Assembly: GCA_017989885.1 (NCBI GenBank)
Contig: JAGNPA010000075.1
Location: 1-7,573 of the forward strand
Direction of reading: 5' to 3'
Length of the DNA: 7,573 nucleotides
From: Aquabacterium sp.
Lineage (GTDB): Bacteria; Pseudomonadota; Gammaproteobacteria; Burkholderiales; Burkholderiaceae_C
The notes beneath the pieces were generated by a model. It was not told where the DNA came from, did not search any database, and saw nothing but the letters and a program-made list of their open reading frames with translations. Every line of letters begins with the position of its first letter. Positions within the stretch are counted from its first letter, which is position 1. Below, piece after piece: positions 1 through 5,865 of this stretch. The position numbers and the translations under genes were made by a program.

Positions 1-2017
1 TCAAGAGAGCGGCTCCTTCTGTGCGGAGAAGCTCGTCGGCCTGAGTTCGGAACCAGTCCTTGGCTTGCTGGTTCGTCCAGGTCAGGGCATCGGCATGCGC
101 AAAGAGCTTTTCGAATACACGATGGGCGAGGATGCCGAGAAGGCGGTTGTCTTCTTCGACTGCAAGAATGGATGTTGGGTTCAGTCGGGCAATCCGCTTG
201 AGCGCGAAGAGAGCGGGCGCGTTGAACAACTCGTTGAGTGCCGTGTAAGACTGTGGATTGGCGGACAATTTCAGCGGCCCGGGGAGTTGGATATGCCGTT
301 GCACTTCCGGAAATGGGAGCGATGCCACCTGCTCGGTCAGGCTTCCGACAAGCTGGCTGCCACATGCAGCATCGAGGTCCAGGGCCTGCGCTTCAAAGTC
401 TGGGATGAGTTGTTGAAGGAGTTGTCGTACAGGATGGACTTCCCGACCTGGAGGGGGCAACACCATTACAAAGCGCTTGCGGGCTGCCAACAGAGGACGT
501 AGCCATTGCATTGCCAGGGCCGACAACTGTTTTACGGGGTCCCGCAGCTCGACGCCCAGCTCCTTCAATGCTTGGACTTCAGCGCTTGACCAAGGGAGCT
601 GCTGCACCAGCATTGGCGTAGAAGGCATCCACCAGATAACCTCGTCAGCCGGCTCGATGCAAGCTGCCGCGCTGTTCGCAGAGCGCATGCACCCAACCTG
701 TGAAACCGCGCCAGGGTTGGATGCGCCTGTTGGCGTTGCATGGGCCACAAGCTGTTCAATTTGCCTGGGCATCAGTGTCGTGACGCCTTGTCGGGAAAGT
801 TCGGAGAGGCTGTCGAAAACAGCTGCGCACTGGCGATGTGCAGGTGCGAACGTAGCCGCTATCAAGGGGTCGCCAGACAACCTGCGGCGCATAGCTTCTT
901 TGAGCCTGTCGGCTCGCGCGAGCAGGGCATCCAAGGGTGCACCCTGATGGCGTGGCCAGCGTTCGCTTTCAAGCCAGAACTCGATATCGGCCACCAGAGC
1001 TGCGCCATCTTTGTCCGCAGCAATCTTGTTCTTGGCCTCTACCCATGCGGCTCCCCCAATCCCCGGTTGTTCCGCAACGGCTTTCGCGAGCGTGGCTCGC
1101 GCCTTCCGGCTAAATGGTCCAACAGGATGGGTCAGGAAGTCGACCAGGCGGCCAACGTCGAGAGGTGCCCAGCACATCTCCAAGGCCAGGCCCAGTGCCT
1201 GTAGAGCTGGTCGAAGCTGGCTAGGGTTCTCAAAGCCACAGTTGACTCCGCCGGTGGCGACCAACGTGGTGTCAAGCGAGTCCCCATGGTTTTCCGCGAG
1301 GACCAGCCGGTCCGTGGGGTGGGCCGCGGCGTGCGCACCGAGCCAGTGCTCAGCTGTCGAAAAAGAGAGTGCGCGAACGAACTGCACGCTGCCGTCCGCA
1401 ATGGGGGACATCTTGCTTGGCGGCTCTTGCCCCGACATGACGAGAACCGCTTTTTCTTGCAGGGCACGCAGTGCTCCTTCTCCATGAGGAACAGCAGGGC
1501 TGGCTTGCACATCTGGCAAGCACGCCAGCACCCTGCGCCACAAGAGAGGGAAATCCTCCAGCGGGTCAACAAGCGAGACAGAGGCAACCGGGTTGGGGCC
1601 TGTCGCCTTGAGTGCCTGTTCAACCAACAACAGCCGCGTAGCTTCACCCGGTGGCATGTCCGAGGCGGTCGTCTCGACCATGGCCAGTTCTTGAAGCCGA
1701 ACAGGATGAGATGCCTGTGCCGTTCCCTGCCAGCCTCCAAGAAGCCACTCATCGCGCCAGGACAGGAGCTTTACCGCTGTGCCAACGCTGTCGACTTTCA
1801 TCGAGGCGCTGTAAAACCGAGTCCCGTTGTCATGGCGCTGCAGATGCCCCATGTAGACCGCCACGCGCTGTGCTGCCGCGACCTCGGGTCTAGCCAAGCC
1901 AAGGTACGTTTCCAACAAAGACAGAAAGCCGAGCCGCCCAACAACAGGTGTGTTGAAGGAACTCTGCGGCGAAGGGCCCTGTCGGGCATCAAGATTCAAA
2001 CCGAAGGTGACATGCAT
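1..2017 (-). CDS. AddB-like PD-(D/E)XK nuclease family protein, 3' end cut by window edge
   Basis: An open minus-strand frame runs 672 codons from ATG 2017 to the left edge without a stop, so the gene is partial. Its start (MHVTFGLNLDARQGP), the nearby GRLGFLSLLETYLGL block and the overall layout recall the large inactivated-helicase proteins annotated as PD-(D/E)XK nuclease family, related to AddB. No Walker A motif is visible in the N-terminal part, so ATPase activity is probably absent. Residues about 590-639 (SYTALNELFNAP, ARLNPTS, then GILAHRVFEKLF at 628-639) match the opening of the RecB/AddB nuclease domain, including the conserved His of the GxxxH block. The D-ExK catalytic residues would lie beyond the edge. 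The gene follows two small same-strand genes and is probably co-transcribed with them. The start is uncertain: there is no clear ribosome binding site before 2017, and the frame stays open about 17 codons further upstream, including a GTG. Family assignment comes from memory of these motifs. Confidence 0.78.
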   Translation of the reverse strand, partial: MHVTFGLNLDARQGPSPQSSFNTPVVGRLGFLSLLETYLGLARPEVAAAQRVAVYMGHLQRHDNGTRFYSASMKVDSVGTAVKLLSWRDEWLLGGWQGTAQASHPVRLQELAMVETTASDMPPGEATRLLLVEQALKATGPNPVASVSLVDPLEDFPLLWRRVLACLPDVQASPAVPHGEGALRALQEKAVLVMSGQEPPSKMSPIADGSVQFVRALSFSTAEHWLGAHAAAHPTDRLVLAENHGDSLDTTLVATGGVNCGFENPSQLRPALQALGLALEMCWAPLDVGRLVDFLTHPVGPFSRKARATLAKAVAEQPGIGGAAWVEAKNKIAADKDGAALVADIEFWLESERWPRHQGAPLDALLARADRLKEAMRRRLSGDPLIAATFAPAHRQCAAVFDSLSELSRQGVTTLMPRQIEQLVAHATPTGASNPGAVSQVGCMRSANSAAACIEPADEVIWWMPSTPMLVQQLPWSSAEVQALKELGVELRDPVKQLSALAMQWLRPLLAARKRFVMVLPPPGREVHPVRQLLQQLIPDFEAQALDLDAACGSQLVGSLTEQVASLPFPEVQRHIQLPGPLKLSANPQSYTALNELFNAPALFALKRIARLNPTSILAVEEDNRLLGILAHRVFEKLFAHADALTWTNQQAKDWFRTQADELLRTEGAALL

Positions 2018-2146
2018 GGCGCGTAAAGCAAGTAGCGCAAGCACATCGAGGGGATGTGCCTGCGCGGGCTAGGCAAAGGGCAACATCAGCAAGTTCCGTA
2101 TTCCACTCCCCGGAGCGTCAACCCGGCTGGTCTGATGAAAGTCGAA

Positions 2147-2170
2147 CGCTGCCCGGTCTCCCGAGCAGCG
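2147..2170 (-). terminator. Strong GAGA-loop hairpin downstream of the 58-aa gene (terminator or attenuator)
   Basis: Read on the minus strand, CGCTGCTCGG and CCGGGCAGCG form a 10-bp stem with one G-U wobble, closed by the tetraloop GAGA (GNRA type). An extra A-T pair extends it at the base. It begins 6 nt after the stop codon of the 58-aa gene and ends 129 nt before the nuclease start. The downstream tract (TTCGACTTTC) is only moderately T-rich, so it could be a weak intrinsic terminator, a partial attenuator lowering nuclease expression, or an mRNA-stabilising 3' structure. The hairpin is read directly; its role is inferred. Confidence 0.55.
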
Positions 2171-2176
2171 TGTTGA

Positions 2177-2353
2177 CTACTTGTGCTCCTTGCGGACGCC
2201 CTTGAAGGGCTCGCCGTCCTTCTTTTGGTCCATGAAGCGACCGTTGCCGGCGTCGCGCTTGGTCCAGGTCTGGTTGGTGGGATTGAACACCTGCGAGCGG
2301 TCGCGTACAGCGCCTCGGCGGGCGTTGTCTCCAACGGGGTCGTTTTTTGCCAT
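2177..2353 (-). CDS. 58-aa basic hydrophilic protein of unknown function, defence-cluster associated
   Basis: ATG 2353 to TAG 2177 encodes 58 residues starting MAKNDPVGDNARRGAVRDRS, then a QVFNP, TWTKRD, GRFMDQKKD and PFKGVRKE pattern. AGGAG lies 6 nt upstream of the ATG, and the gene starts 17 nt after the stop of the 92-aa gene, as in an operon. The protein is rich in Lys, Arg, Asp and Asn, has no hydrophobic segment and no Cys, and looks like a small nucleic-acid or protein-binding accessory. I recall near-identical small hypothetical proteins recurring in genomic islands, but I know no experimentally defined role. An overlapping longer frame (2334-2086) has a low-complexity Arg/Ser/Thr composition and is a shadow. 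The ribosome binding site, spacing and composition make this frame the real one. Confidence 0.85.
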   Translation of the reverse strand: MAKNDPVGDNARRGAVRDRSQVFNPTNQTWTKRDAGNGRFMDQKKDGEPFKGVRKEHK

Positions 2354-2370
2354 TTCAGTCTCCTGTGTGG

Positions 2371-2649
2371 TTACGCGTTGAGGGAGTGGGTCCAGCCCGG
2401 GAGCCCACTGCGAGAAAGGAAATCCACCAGGGGCGGACTTCCGAAGAACTGCAGCCGTCCGCCGGACATGAAGGCGAGGGCAGCTTGGTCGACGCGTAGG
2501 TTCGCACCCCGCGCTTTGGCTGTCAGTTGGGCCAGCAACTGGGAGTTGTCGTCCCGGGAGCCAGAGGACGAGCGGGCATCGAAGACGGCGAAGTTAATCC
2601 AGCCGCCGTTCTGTGCACGCTCCCGAATATGGGCGAAATTCACTTTCAT
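2371..2649 (-). CDS. 92-aa hypothetical protein, defence-cluster associated
   Basis: ATG 2649 to TAA 2371, with AGGAG 6 nt upstream of the start. The protein begins MKVNFAHIRERAQNGGWINFAVFDARS, continues with NSQLLAQLTAKARGANLRVDQAALAF, and ends SGGRLQFFGSPPLVDFLSRSGLPGWTHSLNA. No signal peptide, transmembrane segment or metal motif is seen. The mix of short beta-like segments (WINFAVFDA, RLQFFG) and a helix (LLAQLTAKARG) suggests a small compact alpha/beta fold. It sits 71 nt downstream of the WYL regulator and 17 nt upstream of the 58-aa gene, all on one strand. I recognise the pattern as a recurring hypothetical family in genomic islands but know no function. A role as accessory or specificity subunit of the downstream nuclease is inference from linkage only. 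Confidence 0.85.
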   Translation of the reverse strand: MKVNFAHIRERAQNGGWINFAVFDARSSSGSRDDNSQLLAQLTAKARGANLRVDQAALAFMSGGRLQFFGSPPLVDFLSRSGLPGWTHSLNA

Positions 2650-2720
2650 CTTGCACTCCTAGCCCGGAAAACGTCGAGCATGGAAGGCATTCTTGCGAGT
2701 GCACTGGTTCAAATAACGAC

Positions 2721-3713
2721 CTACTGAACAGCTGCAGGAAGATTTTTCGATGCTGCATCGCACAATGCGGCGTGTAGGCGCTGTCGCAGTTCCGGGGGCT
2801 CCAGAATCTCCACTTCCGGGCTGTGGCGCAGGAGGTCCATCAACAACTCTTGGTCGTTGGAGTATGGAATCTCAAGGATGTAGCTGCCGTCCTCGAGGAG
2901 CTCGCTTGACTGGTCGTGGTGCCAAGTCTCCTTGCTGACCCATTGCGCTCGCTCTGGGGTGAATTTCAAGCGTGCGCGGTGGGCCGCTTGGCCGGCAAAG
3001 ATGCCGTAGCCGCTACGGAAGTGCTCCTGCATCTCATCCTGACTGACTTCCTGCGCGGGCTCATCCACAACGCGGACGTCGGCAACGGCTTCCAATGCAA
3101 AAGACCTGAGGGCATTGCGGGTGTGGCACCACGCGTCCAACATCCAGTTCTCGCGGTAGTGCACCAGCTGTTGGGGGGAAATGGTGCGCTCCGTGTGCTC
3201 CTTGCGGTCACGGTTGAGGTACCGCAGATGCAAGCGCTTGCCGTCCAGCAAGGCGCCGGCGATGAGTTGGAAGTGCTTGGATTCAACCTTCCTGGGCGCG
3301 AAATGGATGAGCTTGAGCTTGCGTTCAATCGGCTTGGCCGATTTTGTGCCTTCAGCGAGCAGGCTGCGGAAGCGGGATTTCAGCGGGCCAACGTGTTCGT
3401 CCAGCAGGCCGGGCTGAACGCCCTCCACCAGATGAAGCATCGTCAACAGAGCAAAGACCTCAGATGAGTTGAACCAAACTCCGGGAAGTTCGAACCGGCC
3501 ACCATCGGCCAACTCATCGCGGATGACCCAGCCGCGCTGGCTGCGGTCCCAGTCAAGGGGGCACCCGAGCCGGTCTCGCAGGAAATCGAGGTCACGCTTT
3601 ACAGATGCGTGTGAGACCTCCAACTCTGCCAGGAATGTAGCCATCGGCACGGCACCATGCCGACGGATAAGGCGCACGATTTTGGTTATACGCTCAATGC
3701 TGACCTTCGACAT
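2721..3713 (-). CDS. WYL-domain transcriptional regulator with N-terminal HTH
   Basis: A 330-residue protein, ATG 3713 to TAG 2721, with AGGA a few nt upstream of the start. Residues 1-62 form a winged helix-turn-helix (RITKIVRLIRRHG, then SHASVKRDLDFLRDRLG) of the DeoR/HTH_11 kind usual in this family. Residues about 150-217 form the WYL domain: the LIAGALLDGKRLHLRYLNRD strand-helix part, ISPQQLVHYREN, and W190-M191-L192 in the position of the name-giving Trp-Tyr-Leu triad. Residues about 245-315 look like the C-terminal WCX extension. The length is typical of the family. WYL regulators of the BrxR/CapW type repress phage-defence operons, often responding to nucleic-acid ligands. Here the gene heads a same-strand set with two small proteins and an AddB-like nuclease, which fits control of that cassette. 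The Met at the central triad position is unusual. The target is inferred. Confidence 0.93.
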   Translation of the reverse strand: MSKVSIERITKIVRLIRRHGAVPMATFLAELEVSHASVKRDLDFLRDRLGCPLDWDRSQRGWVIRDELADGGRFELPGVWFNSSEVFALLTMLHLVEGVQPGLLDEHVGPLKSRFRSLLAEGTKSAKPIERKLKLIHFAPRKVESKHFQLIAGALLDGKRLHLRYLNRDRKEHTERTISPQQLVHYRENWMLDAWCHTRNALRSFALEAVADVRVVDEPAQEVSQDEMQEHFRSGYGIFAGQAAHRARLKFTPERAQWVSKETWHHDQSSELLEDGSYILEIPYSNDQELLMDLLRHSPEVEILEPPELRQRLHAALCDAASKNLPAAVQ

Positions 3714-3846
3714 GGCTTCCTGCGAGTAGTCACCTTAGTCATCGCACTGAGCATAAGCCCCTCGCATCATCGCTTCAGGAGATATGCCGAGCACTCTTCT
3801 GGTAAAACAAATTGTGTCGCTAGATACATCTTATCCACATTCTGAA

Positions 3847-3859
3847 GCAGTGACACTGC
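3847..3859. promoter_or_regulatory. Perfect 13-bp dyad upstream of the WYL regulator, candidate operator
   Basis: GCAGTG and CACTGC flank a single central base, a perfect 6-1-6 palindrome. It lies 133 bp upstream of the WYL start in a gene-poor AT-richer stretch (about 3780-3846) that should hold the regulator's promoter. A related element, CCAGTGCACT on the minus strand (2707-2698), occurs between the regulator and the 92-aa gene. This would suit an autoregulated operon with two operators. The symmetry is seen directly; binding by the WYL protein is inferred. Confidence 0.35.
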
Positions 3860-3885
3860 ATGGCTGGGCGACTGCGGGCAAACCT

Positions 3886-3916
3886 CGACCCAGCACCGCA
3901 TTAACACGGCGGGTCG
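3886..3916. repeat. Inverted repeat between the IS66 remnant and the WYL promoter region
   Basis: CGACCC at 3886-3891 and GGGTCG at 3911-3916 are perfectly complementary, and CCG (3896-3898) and CGG (3907-3909) can pair inside. This lies 40 bp beyond the last recognisable codon of the IS66 transposase remnant. It may be a decayed terminal structure of that element or a weak terminator; there is no T tract on either side, so a terminator is less likely. Confidence 0.3.
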
Positions 3917-3955
3917 TTCTCCAGCGGTGAGGGTGGCAAGCTGCATGGCGACGTT

Positions 3956-4725
3956 CTACGTCAGCAGTTCGTCAATGCGGTGATGGAGTCGGCGATGCGC
4001 TCGAGCACGTTTCGCGGCTACCCCTGAGGATCCAGGCCGTTGAGCTCGGCGGTTCGGATCGGGCTGGACATGGCAGTGGCGCGCTCGCCACCCGTCTCCG
4101 ATCTCGCCAACAGATAGTTGTTGCTCCCCAGAGCGACGCAGCGCAGGCCACGCTTAGCCGCTGGAGTTGTCGATCTCGATGCGACCGTTGTCGACGTAGC
4201 ATGTCAGCGCCACCCAGCTTGGCCGAGTACAGGACGGCCTTGCCCAGATCAGACTTGTACGAGATTGCCACCAGCGCCTGATTCATCCACCTCTTCAGGG
4301 CCCTCAGCCTGGGTGCTACCCGCTGCTGGCGTATTCGCCGGCGTTCATCGGGTGGCTGGCCTCGGAGGGCCCGCTCGATCGCGGCGGACAGGCCAGCGAT
4401 GTGTTCCAGTGCCAGCAGCGACTGCGGCGACCCAGTGTTGGCGTGCAGTTCGAAGTACTTGCGCCGCGCATGCGCCCGGCAGGCTGCCTCGTTGATCCGG
4501 CCGGTGGCTTACAGCGCCTCAAAGCCCCGCATGCCGTCGGCCTGCAGGACGTTGGTAAAGTCCTGCAGATGAGCCTGGGACGCTGACCCCTTGCGATCCA
4601 GTGAGTACTCGAACCACTCCGCAGGGGCCTGCGCGCTGCCCTGGGCCACTCATCGCGCACATACATCCACAGCCGTCCAGTCTCGGTGCGGCCGGCCTTT
4701 GCCGAAACCGGCCGCGGTATGTGAG
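3956..4725 (-). pseudogene. IS66-family transposase (TnpC) remnant, multiply disrupted
   Basis: Minus-strand translation in shifting frames recovers the middle and end of an IS66 TnpC transposase, in order. First comes RTETGRLWMYVRDEWP, then after a frame change AEWFEYSLDRKG, QAHLQDFTNVLQADGMRGFEAL, then HARRKYFELHANTG and LLALEHIAGL. These are followed by MNQALVAISYKSDLGKAVLYS, a damaged RIEID block, CVALGSNNYLLARSETGGERA, AELNGLDPQG and finally RIDELLT with TAG at 3958-3956. In-frame stops are seen at 4511-4509 and 4020-4018, and at least four frame changes are needed. The N-terminal third of a normal ~500-residue TnpC and the accessory tnpA/tnpB genes are absent. The element is dead. No convincing terminal inverted repeats were found, so its borders are approximate. 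Confidence 0.85.
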
Positions 4726-4860
4726 TCGTTATCGCCCGCCTCCCCGGGCGGAAGACCGGATCGTAGCCCGACGCGAGCGCCACATCGAAAAGTACCGCCT
4801 TAGCGCAGAGCAGATGATGGCCCCAAAACAGGCCTTAAAAAGGCTGTCTGTAAATGGACT

Positions 4861-4889
4861 TCCCCAGGCTTCTGGGGACGATCTCCCCG
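4861..4889 (+). repeat. Overlapping alternative hairpins before the terminator
   Basis: TCCCCAG (4861-4867) and CTGGGGA (4872-4878) form a perfect 7-bp stem with a 4-nt loop. The same GGGGA can instead pair with a second TCCCC (4884-4888) a few bases downstream. The two pairings are mutually exclusive and sit directly before the intrinsic terminator. This resembles an attenuator layout, but no leader gene is recognisable, so it may be chance or a relic. Confidence 0.3.
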
Positions 4890-4892
4890 ACG

Positions 4893-4920
4893 AAAAAAGG
4901 AGCCGAAGCTCCCTTTTTTT
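4893..4920 (-). terminator. Intrinsic terminator, C(UUCG)G loop on the minus strand, probably bidirectional
   Basis: GGAGC (4899-4903) and GCTCC (4908-4912) pair around a 4-nt loop, flanked by A6 on the left and T7 on the right, so a U tract follows the stem in either direction. On the minus strand the loop reads TTCG closed by C-G, the very stable cUUCGg type, followed by TTTTTTCG. It lies 40 bp downstream, in tRNA orientation, of the 18-bp tRNA-Gly-like repeat. It therefore fits the native terminator of the tRNA operon that was separated from its tRNA by ICE insertion. Confidence 0.85.
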
Positions 4921-4959
4921 AGCATTTCATGGATCTCTGTAGAACTCCATGGAAGTCCT

Positions 4960-4977
4960 TGGAGCGGGAAACGAGTC
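4960..4977 (-). other. Distal ICE attachment repeat (attR-like), 3' end of tRNA-Gly(GCC)
   Basis: On the minus strand the sequence reads GACTCGTTTCCCGCTCCA. The 3' end of tRNA-Gly(GCC), which as I recall is also the 18-bp ICEclc/PAGI-2 core site, is GTCTCGTTTCCCGCTCCA, so 17 of 18 positions agree. No tRNA body lies upstream of it on the minus strand, so this is an isolated copy as left at the far end of an inserted element. Its polarity puts the ICE at higher coordinates, where alpA and parA lie, and the chromosome at lower coordinates, where the terminator lies. The comparison rests on memory of the tRNA and core sequences. Confidence 0.75.
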
Positions 4978-4996
4978 ATGCACTAGAGCGCTAAGT

Positions 4997-5007
4997 CTCT
5001 GTTTCCC
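4997..5007 (+). repeat. Inverted imperfect copy of the att core just inside the ICE end
   Basis: CTCTGTTTCCC on the plus strand mirrors the att core CTCGTTTCCC, with one inserted T. The copy is inverted and lies 19 bp inside the 18-bp repeat. Together the two arms could form a cruciform around a 21-nt loop containing AGCGCT. It may be an integrase or accessory-factor site at the ICE end; this role is inferred. Confidence 0.4.
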
Positions 5008-5364
5008 AATCACTTTCTCCACTGTGGTGATCAGCGAAGAACTCAATTATAGCCTTGTTTTTCGCCCTCGGCAACAAAGTTCATCCAACCACTTCCACCA
5101 GCGTCCAAGGATGATCCATCCACCCGTCGTTACGCCTGATGCGTCCAGCTGCTGAGCGGGTTCGCTATCGAACTCCAACTTGCGACGATCATGACTTGCG
5201 CTCGCTCCGCAGGCAGCGCGGGGTGGTGTCGCGTGGACTGCCTGGCACCTGGACGGCTGTAGGACACAACCGCCGGCATCGGAACACCGCAAGTACTCAT
5301 CTTTACATCGCTGCGGCTAACTTCGCCGGAGCGCAACGCGGCGCCAGTGTAGTGGCAGCCAGCC
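5008..5364. other. Region without a recognisable gene between the ICE end and the DUF305 gene
   Basis: Both strands contain short open frames (for example 5139-5444 plus, 5292-5047 minus and 5384-5130 minus), but none has a convincing ribosome binding site or a recognisable motif, and their compositions look like shadows. A short AT-rich patch at about 5040-5060 may belong to an outward promoter or an integration-factor site. I see no RNA gene here. Confidence 0.4.
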
Positions 5365-5865
5365 TCAACGAAGGCGTGCAGCAATCCGGTTCATCTGCTC
5401 GATCTCCGCGCGCTGGCCATCGGAAATCGCTTGGCATAGGTTGACGAGTTCCGGATCTGAGAGCTGCGCCTCGCGGCACATGAGGATCGCTCCCGAATGG
5501 TGCGGGACCATAGACGCGATGAACTGTCGATCGCCGATTCCGGTTTGAGCACGGGTCGCGGCAAAAGAACCGAGTGTGAGAACGGCAAACAAGCCGTACA
5601 GCACGAGATTGAGCCGCCGGTTTGGAAACATGCCGGGCATTGTCGCTAGCATGAAGATGCCCATTGGCGCCCACATAGTGACCGCCATGTAGAGCATGTT
5701 GAGATTGTTTCTGAAGTCCCTGGCGCCGTCGATCATGCTGAACATTACGAAGTACATGACGACGAGGCCCAACACCATGTTCACCCAGAACTTGGCGTAT
5801 GGTCGGCCGTGCTTACCCATCTGACCGGATGTGTGATGTTGATGTTCATGGGAATGTTCAGCCAT
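5365..5865 (-). CDS. DUF305 domain-containing membrane protein
   Basis: A 166-residue protein, ATG 5865 to TGA 5365, with AGGAG 6 nt before the start. The N-terminus is His-rich (HSHEHQHH at residues 4-11). Three hydrophobic segments follow at about 26-45, 55-76 and 85-104. A C-terminal DUF305 segment (about 112-164) carries the hallmark FIASMVPHHSGAILMC, with His122-His123 and Cys130, then EAQLSDPELVNLCQAI and EIEQMN. DUF305 proteins of this membrane-anchored kind are often found beside copper and other heavy-metal resistance genes on mobile elements. The His cluster and the HH/Met/Cys residues would suit metal handling, but the biochemical role is not established. It is transcribed toward the ICE end, apart from the regulatory genes, and looks like cargo. 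No companion metal-resistance gene is visible in the window. Confidence 0.92.
   Translation of the reverse strand: MAEHSHEHQHHTSGQMGKHGRPYAKFWVNMVLGLVVMYFVMFSMIDGARDFRNNLNMLYMAVTMWAPMGIFMLATMPGMFPNRRLNLVLYGLFAVLTLGSFAATRAQTGIGDRQFIASMVPHHSGAILMCREAQLSDPELVNLCQAISDGQRAEIEQMNRIAARLR

Noticed and set aside
1132..1752. 206-aa minus-strand frame
   Set aside because: It is out of phase with, and fully inside, the AddB-like coding sequence; its Arg/Ser/Cys-rich composition is typical of a shadow frame.
65..2026. Series of overlapping plus-strand open frames (65-502, 477-947, 740-1204, 1011-1487, 1286-2026)
   Set aside because: They lie antisense to one uninterrupted 672-codon minus-strand frame with AddB-like motifs, have no family motifs, and arise from GC-rich codon bias.
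2086..2334. 82-aa minus-strand frame overlapping the 58-aa gene
   Set aside because: The alternative 58-aa frame has a perfect ribosome binding site and sensible composition, while this one is a low-complexity shadow that runs through the hairpin.
2916..3467. 183-aa plus-strand frame antisense to the WYL gene
   Set aside because: The minus strand encodes a full-length HTH-WYL-WCX protein over the same bases.
4316..4783. 155-aa minus-strand frame as an intact gene
   Set aside because: Only its first part matches IS66 TnpC; the rest matches in other frames, so it is part of a decayed transposase.
4601..4942. 113-aa plus-strand frame ending beyond the terminator
   Set aside because: It is antisense to the IS66 remnant, runs through the terminator hairpin and has no recognisable motif or ribosome binding site.
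4977..5060. Intact tRNA-Gly gene next to the 18-bp repeat
   Set aside because: The bases upstream on the minus strand do not form acceptor, D or anticodon arms; only the 3' end of the tRNA is present.
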